DNA of 64,000 nucleotides, taken from positions 62,001 through 126,000 of the forward strand of contig CAMWSK010000003.1 in assembly GCA_947176895.1 (NCBI GenBank). The letters run 5' to 3'. The translations under genes and the position numbers were made by a program. Of this stretch, positions 24,816-32,562 are shown piece by piece. The stretch is from an uncultured Prevotellaceae bacterium (GTDB lineage Bacteria > Bacteroidota > Bacteroidia > Bacteroidales > Bacteroidaceae). Each line of letters opens with the position of its first letter. Position 1 is the first letter of the stretch. The notes beneath the pieces were generated by a model. That model was not told the origin of the DNA, searched no databases, and saw only the letters and a program-made list of their open reading frames with translations.

Positions 24816-26057
24816 ATGATGGGAAGAGTTTTGATTATCGGTGCTGGTGGCGTGGCTACGGTTGCCGCCCACAAGGTGTGCCAGAACAAAGAGGTGTTCA
24901 CCGAGATTAAGATTGCCAGCCGCACGAAAAGCAAGTGCGACGCCTTGGCCAAAGTGCTTAACGACAAGTATGGTACGCAGGTGACCACCGCCCGGGTGGA
25001 TGCCGACAGCGTGGAGGAGTTGGTGGCGCTGCTCAGCGACTACAAGCCCGAACTGGTGATGAACCTGGCTTTGCCTTATCAGGACCTGACCATCATGGAG
25101 GCTTGCCTGCAGACGGGCTGCAACTATCTGGACACGGCCAACTATGAGCCGAAGGACGAGGCTCACTTCGAGTACAGCTGGCAGTGGGCCTATCGCGAGC
25201 GCTTTGAGAAGGCCGGCCTGTGTGCCATCCTGGGTTGCGGCTTCGACCCGGGCGTGACCAGCGTGTTCACGGCCTATGCCGACAAGCACCACTTCGACGA
25301 GATGCACTACCTGGACATCGTGGATTGCAACGCCGGCAACCACCACAAGGCTTTTGCCACGAACTTCAACCCTGAGATCAATATCCGCGAGATTACCCAA
25401 AAGGGCCTGTATTATCAGGACGGCAAGTACATCGAAACGGAGCCTATGGAGATACACATGCCCCTGAACTATCCCAACATCGGTCCCAAGGAGAGCTATC
25501 TGCTGCATCACGAGGAGATTGAGTCCCTGGTGATAAACTATCCCACCATCAAGCGTGCCCGTTTCTGGATGACTTTCGGCCAGCAATACCTGACCTATCT
25601 GGACGTTATCCAGAACATCGGTATGGCCCGCATCGACGAGGTGGAGTACAAGGCACCCAAAGCTGACGGCACGGGCGAGGAGACGGTGAAGATTGTCCCC
25701 CTGCAGTTCCTGAAGGCTGTGTTGCCCAATCCGCAGGACTTGGGTCAGAACTATGATGGCGAGACCAGCATCGGATGTCGTATCCGTGGTGTGCGTGATG
25801 GTCAGGAACATACGTACTATGTGTACAACAACTGCTCCCACCAAGCCGCTTATGAGGAGACCGGGATGCAGGGCGTGAGCTATACCACGGGCGTGCCGGC
25901 CATGATCGGTGCCAAACTGTTCCTGCAGGGTGTGTGGAGCAAGCCCGGTGTGCACAACGTCGAGGAGTTCGACCCCGACCCCTTCATGCAGCAGCTCAAC
26001 GAACAGGGATTGCCCTGGCACGAACTGCACGATGTGGATCTGGAGTTTGAAGACTAA
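24816..26057 (+). CDS. Carboxynorspermidine/carboxyspermidine dehydrogenase (saccharopine dehydrogenase family)
   Basis: A 413-residue NAD(P)H enzyme. The Rossmann start VLIIGAGGVATVAAHK (about 4-19) and the blocks NLALPYQD, CNYLDTANYE and GFDPGVTSVF identify the saccharopine dehydrogenase-like group that condenses a diamine with aspartate semialdehyde to carboxy(nor)spermidine in the alternative spermidine pathway used by many gut Bacteroidetes. The decarboxylase partner is not in this window. The choice over true saccharopine dehydrogenase rests on length and remembered motif form. Confidence 0.85.
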   Translation: MMGRVLIIGAGGVATVAAHKVCQNKEVFTEIKIASRTKSKCDALAKVLNDKYGTQVTTARVDADSVEELVALLSDYKPELVMNLALPYQDLTIMEACLQTGCNYLDTANYEPKDEAHFEYSWQWAYRERFEKAGLCAILGCGFDPGVTSVFTAYADKHHFDEMHYLDIVDCNAGNHHKAFATNFNPEINIREITQKGLYYQDGKYIETEPMEIHMPLNYPNIGPKESYLLHHEEIESLVINYPTIKRARFWMTFGQQYLTYLDVIQNIGMARIDEVEYKAPKADGTGEETVKIVPLQFLKAVLPNPQDLGQNYDGETSIGCRIRGVRDGQEHTYYVYNNCSHQAAYEETGMQGVSYTTGVPAMIGAKLFLQGVWSKPGVHNVEEFDPDPFMQQLNEQGLPWHELHDVDLEFED

Positions 26058-26087
26058 TACCATCTACCATATTTTATACGAAAGACA

Positions 26088-27179
26088 ATGGCAAAGAAAG
26101 AAGAGGCTAAAAAGATGCTGGGCACAGATGCCACTCCGGAGGAGAAGAAGAAGGCGCTGGCAGCAGCGATGGGTGCTATAGAAAAGAACTTCGGAAAAGG
26201 TTCCATCATGAGGATGGGCGACGAGACGATAGAGAACGTGGAGGTCATTCCCACAGGCTCGCTCAGCCTGGATGCCGCACTGGGAGTGGGAGGATATCCC
26301 AAGGGACGTATCATCGAGATTTACGGACCCGAGAGCAGCGGTAAGACCACACTGGCCATTCACGCTATTGCCGAGGCCCAGAAGCAGGGCGGCACGGCGG
26401 CTTTCATCGATGCCGAGCACGCTTTCGACCGTTTCTATGCCGAGAAACTGGGCGTGGACGTGAGCGAGCTGCTCATCTCACAGCCGGACAATGGCGAGCA
26501 GGCTCTGGAGATTGCCGACCAGCTGATCCGCTCCAGCGCGATAGACATCATCGTCATCGACTCGGTGGCCGCCCTGACCCCCAAGGCGGAGATTGAGGGT
26601 GACATGGGAGACAACAAGGTGGGACTGCAGGCCCGGCTGATGAGCCAGGCGCTCAGAAAGATTACGGCCAGCGTGGCAAAGACCAAGACCACCTGCATCT
26701 TCATCAACCAGCTTCGCGAGAAGATCGGTGTGATGTTCGGCAATCCCGAGACCACCACGGGTGGCAATGCCCTGAAGTTCTACGCCAGTGTTCGTCTGGA
26801 TGTTCGCAAGAGTTCGGCCATCAAGGACGGCGATGAGATATTGGGTAACCTGACGAAGGTGAAAGTGGTGAAGAACAAGGTGGCGCCTCCGTTCCGTCGT
26901 GCCGAGTTCGACATCATGTTTGGCGAGGGAATCAGTCGCGCAGGCGAGTTGATTGACCTGGGCGTGAAGTTCGAGATATTGCAGAAGAGCGGTTCCTGGT
27001 TCAGCTACGACGGCACCCGCATCGGTCAAGGCCGTGATGCCGTGAAGCAATTGCTGAAGGATAATCAGGAGCTGGCCGACGAGATTGCGGCAAAAATCTC
27101 TGATGTCCTCAGGGGGCATCCCGATGCTTTGGCCGCAGGAAGTGACACGGATAGCGAGGAGGTATCCGAAACGGAATAA
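26088..27179 (+). CDS. recA: Recombinase RecA
   Basis: A 363-residue recombinase that forms filaments on single-stranded DNA for repair and triggers LexA-type cleavage. It has the N-terminal polymerisation helix, Walker [10 protein letters not shown] (about 81-89), Walker [11 protein letters not shown], loop L1/L2 regions with [21 protein letters not shown], and an acidic C-terminal tail. No LexA-type box was recognised upstream; it starts 30 nt after the dehydrogenase gene and may be read from the same transcript. Confidence 0.96.
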   Translation: MAKKEEAKKMLGTDATPEEKKKALAAAMGAIEKNFGKGSIMRMGDETIENVEVIPTGSLSLDAALGVGGYPKGRIIEIYGPESSGKTTLAIHAIAEAQKQGGTAAFIDAEHAFDRFYAEKLGVDVSELLISQPDNGEQALEIADQLIRSSAIDIIVIDSVAALTPKAEIEGDMGDNKVGLQARLMSQALRKITASVAKTKTTCIFINQLREKIGVMFGNPETTTGGNALKFYASVRLDVRKSSAIKDGDEILGNLTKVKVVKNKVAPPFRRAEFDIMFGEGISRAGELIDLGVKFEILQKSGSWFSYDGTRIGQGRDAVKQLLKDNQELADEIAAKISDVLRGHPDALAAGSDTDSEEVSETE

Positions 27180-27233
27180 TCCCTTACCGTATGTTCCTGT
27201 GACGGAATTTACAGAAACAGGTAAATGAGTTTT

Positions 27234-27265
27234 CCGGGGGCAGAATCGAAAGGTTCTTCCCCCGG
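27234..27265 (+). terminator. Terminator-like hairpin after recA
   Basis: CCGGGGG (27234-27240) pairs with CCCCCGG (27259-27265), with inner AGAA/TTCT. The following T run is weak (TTGTTG). Confidence 0.6.
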
Positions 27266-27367
27266 TTGTTGTATGTGCAGGTCTGTTGGGGGTAACTACA
27301 TCGTTAATGGCAAAAAACGGGTGATAAAGTAGGTTCATAATAGATTTTTATGTCCCCTTCTGTGACA

Positions 27368-27404
27368 CATCGCCAACCTCGTGGAGGGTATGGCGATGTT
27401 TTTT
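27368..27404 (+). terminator. Orphan rho-independent terminator in the gene-free stretch after recA
   Basis: CATCGCCA (27368-27375) pairs with TGGCGATG (27391-27398), with an inner CCTC/GAGG, followed by TTTTTT. The stretch 27180-27527 otherwise holds only the recA terminator; no credible gene or promoter was seen between the two. Confidence 0.65.
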
Positions 27405-27527
27405 ATTTCATCAAAGGACTGCGAGTGTTCTGTAAAATCACCAATAACGCGAGTTTGATGAAATCGGAATAAACTTGAAACGGTCATCAAGCCGCAGATA
27501 TACCCCATGTTTAGGGTGCTGTAAACC

Positions 27528-27977
27528 ATGATTCATCCCTACGTTGTGGATGAATGGAATATTTCCATATTCAAAATGAAGGGAAATTACTCAATTCAAA
27601 GAGATTATAAGGGGAAAATAAGTATATTTGTATTTAAATGGGAAGCATCCTATTATGACATCATTGGACTAATGGACAGAAATGTAACTTTTGCAGAAGA
27701 ACATAATGGTATTTTTGAAGGACGAAATGTTCATTTTGGAAGTTGTAGTACGCTTTGTATGACTAATGACGAAGTCCTTAGATTCAAATACCTTACGAAA
27801 GCAAGAATGATAACAGGTTATACAAGGGATGTGAGTTTTACACCAAGTTTTATATTTGAAACATGGCTGCTGAATACTATTTGCTTGAAGCCTGGATACG
27901 CCGGGAAACGTATAAAGAATCTCGCAGAGAAAGAAATGCCATATTACAGTAATCTTTTCGGCTTTGAAGCCTTTTGA
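27528..27977 (+). CDS. AT-rich small protein, possibly a degenerate caspase-like (CHAT/DUF6642-type) protein
   Basis: Up to 149 residues; the start may instead be ATG 27576 (133 residues), since an inverted repeat ATTCATCC/GGATGAAT covers the first codons. The C-terminal half (VHFGSCSTL, ITGYTRDVSF, CLKPGYAGKRIKNLAEKEMPYYSNLFGFEAF) resembles caspase-fold proteins in which the Cys of FGSCS is catalytic. Upstream, where such proteins carry a hydrophobic strand ending in His-Gly, this one reads IFVFKWE, so the His appears lost. Assignment is from memory and weak. The base composition is clearly more AT-rich than the surrounding core genes. Confidence 0.5.
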   Translation: MIHPYVVDEWNISIFKMKGNYSIQRDYKGKISIFVFKWEASYYDIIGLMDRNVTFAEEHNGIFEGRNVHFGSCSTLCMTNDEVLRFKYLTKARMITGYTRDVSFTPSFIFETWLLNTICLKPGYAGKRIKNLAEKEMPYYSNLFGFEAF

Positions 27978-28009
27978 TTATCAATGAATATTATATTTAA
28001 ACTATCTTT

Positions 28010-28372
28010 ATGAATACAACAATAAACACTTCCGACAAATTGATTTTTGTGAATATCAAGAAGTCATACGAGGCTATGATAAATCATGACACGGAAAGTC
28101 CATTCTATCGTGACAGCCTTAAAGAATGTACACGAAAGTTTTGGCCGGTTAAAGATGAAAAAGCGAATGTAGCTTCCCATATACTTGGATGTTATAAAGG
28201 TATTGTAAAAGAGGTTATCAAAATATCTTCGTCCTTTACATCCGAAGAAGAATATCCAGGAAGAAAAGTGTTTGAGGGAGAAGAGTTGGAAGATTCTCCG
28301 TATTTGGGCATGGATATTCGTGATATATTTGATACTCTTGCCAATTTCAGAATCAAATATTACAACATGTGA
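28010..28372 (+). CDS. Small PUA/EVE-like protein (tentative)
   Basis: A 120-residue AT-rich protein. LIFVNIKKSYEAM, SLKECTRKFWPV, ASHILGCYKGIVKEVIKI and GRKVFEGEEL follow the order of strands in small PUA-superfamily (EVE/ASCH-like) domains, which often read modified bases in nucleic acids and turn up in defence loci. The match is by pattern only. It lies 32 nt after the preceding AT-rich gene, so the two may form a pair, and 16 nt before the FKBP gene. Confidence 0.5.
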   Translation: MNTTINTSDKLIFVNIKKSYEAMINHDTESPFYRDSLKECTRKFWPVKDEKANVASHILGCYKGIVKEVIKISSSFTSEEEYPGRKVFEGEELEDSPYLGMDIRDIFDTLANFRIKYYNM

Positions 28373-28388
28373 TAAATGTATAACCATC

Positions 28389-28787
28389 ATGAACAAAAGA
28401 GAATATGCACAGGCCAACAAAGCTTGGATAGAAGAGAAAGCATTGGAGGAAGGTGTGAAGGCACTTTCGAAGGGTATATATTACAAGGTGTTGGCGGAGG
28501 GCCGGAACGACGGCAGGCATCCCTCGCCCCGCAGCATCGTCACCGCACACTACACGGGGTGGACTATAAACGGAAAGAAATTCGACAGCAGTTGCGGAGG
28601 GGCACCCTTGGCCATACGCCTCTGCGACTTGATAGAGGGCTGGATTGTCGCCATGCAGCAGATGTGCGTGGGCGACAGGTGGGAGGTGTATATTCCTGCT
28701 GAAATGGGATACGGCAAGTTTTCGCAGCCCGGCATTCCCGCAGGCTCCACGCTGATATTCGAGATTGAACTGCTGGGGATTGCATAA
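28389..28787 (+). CDS. FKBP-type peptidyl-prolyl cis-trans isomerase
   Basis: A 132-residue cytoplasmic isomerase (no signal peptide). The FKBP core runs from about residue 28 to the end: SPRSIVTAHYTGWTINGKKFDSS, the VGDRWEVYIPAEMGYG loop and the closing GSTLIFEIELLGI. It catalyses prolyl bond isomerisation. ATG 28389 (MNKREYAQANKAWIEEK) is chosen; the frame is open further upstream through the PUA-like gene, but that stretch is out of character. Base composition returns to that of the core genome here, so this gene is probably native. Confidence 0.9.
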   Translation: MNKREYAQANKAWIEEKALEEGVKALSKGIYYKVLAEGRNDGRHPSPRSIVTAHYTGWTINGKKFDSSCGGAPLAIRLCDLIEGWIVAMQQMCVGDRWEVYIPAEMGYGKFSQPGIPAGSTLIFEIELLGIA

Positions 28788-28917
28788 CACTTAAAGGACA
28801 TGGCAGATATAGACATTGTGCTGAGACAAAAGATAATCCTCCTATATACAAGAGTGTAGGTACCCGCAAAAAATGAAATAACGAAAACTGCTGATTATTT
28901 AAACGTAAGAACAGGTT

Positions 28918-30126
28918 ATGCAGCGTGTGATTATAGAGACGAAAAGGTTGTTGTTGAGGGAAATGTGCCTTTCGGACATGGAGGCATTATCCTCGATATT
29001 GCAAGATGAGAATGTGATGTATGCATATAACGGGGCTTTCAGCGATGGGGAGACTATTGACTGGATGCAAAAGCAGCTGCAACGGTACAAGGAATATGGT
29101 TTCGGCTTGTGGGGCATGTTCCTTAAAAGCACTGGCGAAATGATAGGACAATGCGGCATCACGATGCAGGAATACAAGAGGACGCAGATTCCCGAAATCG
29201 GTTATCTGCTGGCTCGTAAGTACTGGCATAAGGGCTATGCCACGGAAGCCGCTGCCGCCTGTCGTGAGTACGGGTTTAACGTGCTGTGTTTTGATGCGTT
29301 ATATTCCATTATCCGGGATACGAATATCGCCTCGCAGAATGTCGCTCTTCGTAATGGCATGATTTTAACAGATACTATTATCAAGCATTATCGTGGAGTG
29401 GATATGCCACACATGGTTTTTTGTGTCAGGAAAGATGATGCAAAATCAAGTAGTATGGAAACTTACAAGAATACAAAAGAGACAGAAGTGCAACCGAACC
29501 CTGACATGGTTTTCCCCGTGAGGGACTGCGAGACCGTTACATTCGTCAAACCGACCGTAAAGAATCCGAACATAATTGTCGGTGAGTTCACTTATTTTAG
29601 CGATACCGGCTTTGAGCGGCACGTGTTGCATCATTATGATTTCAACGGCGACCGACTGATTATAGGTAAGTTCTGTCAGATAGCATCGGGAGTGACATTC
29701 ATCATGAACGGTGCGAACCACCAAATGAACGCGGTATCAACATATCCTTTCTACATCATGGAGGGGTGGCCCAAGACACCACCGACGGCAGAGAATCTTC
29801 CGCTGAAAGGTGACACGGTCGTAGGTAACGATGTGTGGATTGGGCAGAACGCAACCATACTGCCCGGTGTCCATATTGGCGATGGTGCCATCATCGGGCT
29901 CGGCAGCGTTGTGGGGCACGACATAGAGCCATACACTATAGTCGCGGGCAATCCTGCACGAGTAATCAGAAAGCGTTTTGACGATGAGTTAATCGGTTTA
30001 TTGCAAGCACTGCAATGGTGGAACAAAAGCATCAGTGAAATTCAGCAACTGATTCCATTATTGACCGATGGTGACTTAATGCGAGTAAAGAAGAGTATCA
30101 TTAAAATCCTTGAACAAAATGGATAA
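28918..30126 (+). CDS. Fusion acetyltransferase: N-terminal GNAT domain and C-terminal Vat-type xenobiotic acetyltransferase
   Basis: A 402-residue two-domain protein. Residues 1-170 are a RimJ/RimL-like GNAT (TKRLLLREM start, acetyl-CoA loop region [14 protein letters not shown] at about 99-112). Residues about 195-390 are a left-handed beta-helix acetyltransferase of the Vat/CatB type: NPDMVFP start, [19 protein letters not shown] with the catalytic His at about 268, and GNDVWIG. Vat enzymes inactivate streptogramin A. A Met at residue 180 (ATG 29455) lies in the linker, so a separate Vat start is possible. One frame, no stop. Antibiotic resistance is a family-based inference. Confidence 0.85.
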   Translation: MQRVIIETKRLLLREMCLSDMEALSSILQDENVMYAYNGAFSDGETIDWMQKQLQRYKEYGFGLWGMFLKSTGEMIGQCGITMQEYKRTQIPEIGYLLARKYWHKGYATEAAAACREYGFNVLCFDALYSIIRDTNIASQNVALRNGMILTDTIIKHYRGVDMPHMVFCVRKDDAKSSSMETYKNTKETEVQPNPDMVFPVRDCETVTFVKPTVKNPNIIVGEFTYFSDTGFERHVLHHYDFNGDRLIIGKFCQIASGVTFIMNGANHQMNAVSTYPFYIMEGWPKTPPTAENLPLKGDTVVGNDVWIGQNATILPGVHIGDGAIIGLGSVVGHDIEPYTIVAGNPARVIRKRFDDELIGLLQALQWWNKSISEIQQLIPLLTDGDLMRVKKSIIKILEQNG

Positions 30127-30145
30127 AAGCAAGGTTTACCCCCCC

Positions 30146-30155
30146 GGACAGGTGA
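30146..30155 (+). promoter_or_regulatory. Candidate operator (10-bp repeat) upstream of the AraC gene
   Basis: GGACAGGTGA occurs here, at 30456-30465, and inverted at 31039-31048 just before the CatA-like gene. Possible regulator sites; no dyad symmetry within the unit. Confidence 0.35.
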
Positions 30156-30266
30156 TATGCAAACTGTGTATCTGAAGTCTGTCATCAGTTGTCCTACAAT
30201 AGAAGTTGGCGACTCAACAGCCACCCGGAAATTGCTCACGAAGATGAAGAAATCAAACGAAACCTA

Positions 30267-31055
30267 ATGTCAATGAGAATCTATAAGCCAAGAAAAGAAT
30301 TGCGCCCTTATGTGCGCTACTATTGGGTGCTGGAGGGCAATGAGCCTTTCTGTGTCCTGACATTTCCCATAGGTTGTCCTCAGATTATATTCCATCGCAG
30401 GTTGCCGCTTTATATCCCGGAACTTGCTGCTTATCAGAGCGTATTTACCATAAGCGGACAGGTGAATTTCCCGGCACATATTCAGTCTGACGGAAATTTG
30501 GACATGCTGGTGGCGGTGTTCTATCCGCATACTGTCGGAATGTTCATCGGCACGCCACCCTCGGCATTCTACAATCAGGAGATTTCGGGCTATGATATAG
30601 AGAACCGGCAACTTGACGATGTTGCCGCAAGAATATTCGACTGCCCCAGCGGCGGCGAGTCTATATGCATACTTGAACGATGGCTGCTGACAAAGATAAG
30701 GCCAACTTTGAACATGCGGAGAACTGGGAGTTCGATAGGAGAACTTATGCGCACTCCGTCAGTTTCTGTCAATGTTCTTGCCAACGATGCCTGCCTGGGC
30801 AGGAAACAGTATGAACGGGTGTTTCGTGAGCAGGTAGGTATGAATCCCAAGGAATATGCCCGCGTGGTAAGGTTTCAGAAAGCAATGAGGATGTTGCAGA
30901 TGGGTTTGCGTGATTATTCTTACATTGCTTATCATTGCGGCTATGCCGACCAGTCGCATTTCATCCGCGATTTCAAGGCAATGAGCGGACATACGCCCAA
31001 GTCGCTGCCAGATTATTGCATGCCATATTCCGATTTGTTCACCTGTCCTGTGTGA
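30267..31055 (+). CDS. AraC-family transcriptional regulator (DUF6597-type N-terminus)
   Basis: About 262 residues from ATG 30267. The N-terminal domain (LRPYVRYYWVLEG, VLTFPIGCPQIIFH) matches the small-ligand/sensing domain found in many Bacteroidetes AraC proteins. The C-terminal double helix-turn-helix includes ACLGRKQYERVFREQVGMNPKEYARVVRF and the final DQSHFIRDFKAMSGHTP block. It lies between two acetyltransferase genes on the same strand and is the obvious candidate to regulate them; the ligand is unknown. Confidence 0.88.
   Translation: MSMRIYKPRKELRPYVRYYWVLEGNEPFCVLTFPIGCPQIIFHRRLPLYIPELAAYQSVFTISGQVNFPAHIQSDGNLDMLVAVFYPHTVGMFIGTPPSAFYNQEISGYDIENRQLDDVAARIFDCPSGGESICILERWLLTKIRPTLNMRRTGSSIGELMRTPSVSVNVLANDACLGRKQYERVFREQVGMNPKEYARVVRFQKAMRMLQMGLRDYSYIAYHCGYADQSHFIRDFKAMSGHTPKSLPDYCMPYSDLFTCPV
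31039..31048 (-). promoter_or_regulatory. Candidate operator copy before the CatA-like gene
   Basis: Plus strand TCACCTGTCC is GGACAGGTGA on minus, 46 nt upstream of the -7 box at 31094. It overlaps the last codons of the AraC gene, so coding constraint may explain it. Confidence 0.3.
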
Positions 31056-31093
31056 ATGTCTCTTTTATTCTATGTAGCGTAAAAACGACTGCG

Positions 31094-31101
31094 TAGCTTT
31101 G
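31094..31101 (+). promoter_or_regulatory. -7 box for the CatA-like gene
   Basis: TAGCTTTG matches TAnnTTTG and lies 13 nt before ATG 31114, implying a very short leader. It overlaps the apparent TTG start at 31099, which is therefore rejected. Confidence 0.5.
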
Positions 31102-31113
31102 CATCAAAAAAAG

Positions 31114-31734
31114 ATGATGCAAGAAGTTAATCCTGCGGAGACACCCCGCGCCTACGCTTTCGAGATGTGGATGAAAGCCCCGATGCCGATGGTGACATTC
31201 TTAAAGACACTCAACGTATCCCATCTTGTGAAGATTAGCAGAAAAACAGGTTTGAAGTTCAATATGCTGATGTGCTGGTGTATTGGCAGGGCGGCCGGTC
31301 AGGTGAAAGAGTTCTATATGTTGCCCGTCGGCAACAGACTTATCCATTATGATTCGATAGCTGTCAATACCATTGTAGTCAATAGAATGGGAGAAGTGAA
31401 CTCATGTGACATTCCTTTTCCCGGTGACAATCTGGCAGAGTTCAACCGCAGTTATCTTCGGTTGACGAGGCAGGTGGCCGAATCATGCGAGAACCACGAC
31501 ATCTCTGACAGTATGGTAATCGGTACTTCCGCATTGGCACAATATGAGATAGACGGAGCTATTGGCATGTATAGCGGAATTTTCAACAACCCCTTTATAA
31601 TATGGGGACGCTATCGCAAAAAGTGGTTCAAAACCCTATTGACAATATCATTCCAGTTCCATCACACCCAAATGGACGGAGCCCATGCCGCCCGTTTCCT
31701 TGATTTTGTTCAAAAAGAGATAGATTCAATATAA
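31114..31734 (+). CDS. CatA-like (chloramphenicol acetyltransferase family) O-acetyltransferase
   Basis: A 206-residue protein of the CAT fold. The C-terminal motif FQFHHTQMDGAHAARFL (about 178-195) contains the HHxxxDG catalytic signature, with the general-base His near 182; NAEFNRSY-like and TSALAQYEIDGA blocks also fit. Length is a little under the usual 210-220. Classic members acetylate chloramphenicol; divergent ones have unknown substrates. Start at ATG 31114 or 31117. It follows the AraC gene by 58 nt with its own -7 box. Confidence 0.82.
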   Translation: MMQEVNPAETPRAYAFEMWMKAPMPMVTFLKTLNVSHLVKISRKTGLKFNMLMCWCIGRAAGQVKEFYMLPVGNRLIHYDSIAVNTIVVNRMGEVNSCDIPFPGDNLAEFNRSYLRLTRQVAESCENHDISDSMVIGTSALAQYEIDGAIGMYSGIFNNPFIIWGRYRKKWFKTLLTISFQFHHTQMDGAHAARFLDFVQKEIDSI

Positions 31735-31779
31735 ACTCGTGATGAGCCACAGAGCCAAATGCCGCCCACTTTCTATTGT

Positions 31780-32351
31780 TCATCTTTTTCTTAGTCTGTT
31801 CCAAGACGGAATGCCCCTGATGAGGTGTATGACAGCGGTTATGCCCATAGCCAGGCCTATGCCATAATGCCACAATCCAAGATGTGGAATTTTAATCGGT
31901 GAAACTAATTTGACCGTACCTGTCAGCAGCGTGGCTATAAACAATATAATAAGCAACCAAGTGTCGGCATAGAACCATCTGATCTGCCTTGACCAAGCGT
32001 TCCGCCTCCTCGAATATCGCATTCGTCACGCTGTCCGGACTACCGTTTTCCTTTGCCGCTTTCAACCGTTGTTCCAAGAGTCGGGCCTCTGGAGTCAGGT
32101 CAAGCCCTTCCTTTTCCATCATCGTGAGTTTCTTTCTCACCAATGAAAACTTGTCGTCTATTTCCTGTTCCAATCGGAGTAACTCTGTGTTTCGTGGGGT
32201 GGAAGCTTTCACCTTGGCGGGTCCGTCGGATGTGAACTTGATGTGCACAGAATCTCCCTCGGCAAAGAACCGGGCATAGCGTCCCACGCCATCTTGGTTC
32301 CAAATCGTGATACAGAAGGGTAGTGCACAAGAGCAAAAGAGAGTGCTTCAT
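31780..32351 (-). pseudogene. Frameshifted gene remnant: exported protein with a C-terminal membrane region
   Basis: Read on the minus strand, a signal-like start at 32351 (MKHSLLLLC) runs in one frame, the coherent middle part (VGRYARFFAEGDSVHIKF to AIFEEAERLVKADQ, 32287 to about 31985) is in a second frame, and a membrane segment (WLLIILFIATLLTG through GLWHYGIGLAMGITAVIHLIRG, to 31780) is in another. Joining them needs at least two frameshifts. The membrane part has a DUF4405-like look. I therefore call it broken, though it could be two small overlapping genes. It sits beside the 3' end of tRNA-Arg. Confidence 0.55.
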
Positions 32352-32390
32352 GGTATGGATGTTATGTTCGTTTCCTTTTTATGAAAAAGC

Positions 32391-32424
32391 AAGCAGAGCG
32401 AAGCAATATTAGCTCCGCTCTGCT
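32391..32424 (-). terminator. Terminator after tRNA-Arg
   Basis: AAGCAGAGCG (32391-32400) and CGCTCTGCTT (32415-32424) form a 10-bp stem just beyond the tRNA 3' end on the minus strand, followed by GCTTTTTC. Confidence 0.7.
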
Positions 32425-32428
32425 TTTG

Positions 32429-32502
32429 TGACTCCTGCAGGATTCAAACCTGCAACCTTTTGATCCGTAGTCAAATGCTCTATTCAGTTGAGCTAAGGAG
32501 CC
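32429..32502 (-). tRNA. tRNA-Arg, anticodon ACG
   Basis: A 74-nt cloverleaf. On the minus strand it starts GGCTCCT, which pairs with AGGAGTC before the discriminator A; D-arm TAGCTCAACTGAATAGAGCA; anticodon stem TTTGA/TCAAA around loop CTACGGA (ACG at 34-36, read as ICG after deamination); T-arm with GGTTTGAATCC. CCA is not encoded. It reads toward the accessory region at 27-32 kb. Confidence 0.95.
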
Positions 32503-32562
32503 TTTTTCTGAATGCAAAGGTAGCTCTTTTTCTTGAACTACCCAAGCATTCAGAAGAAATTT

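Noticed and set aside
28800..28859. A 19-codon frame (MADIDIVLRQKIILLYTRV) between the FKBP and GNAT-Vat genes
   Set aside because: Too short, no clear ribosome-binding site and no match to a known leader peptide. It could be a resistance-gene leader, but nothing supports pairing structures around it.
27180..32502. Integrated phage or conjugative element next to tRNA-Arg
   Set aside because: No integrase, relaxase, phage structural gene or duplicated tRNA 3' end was found; only an accessory block can be supported.
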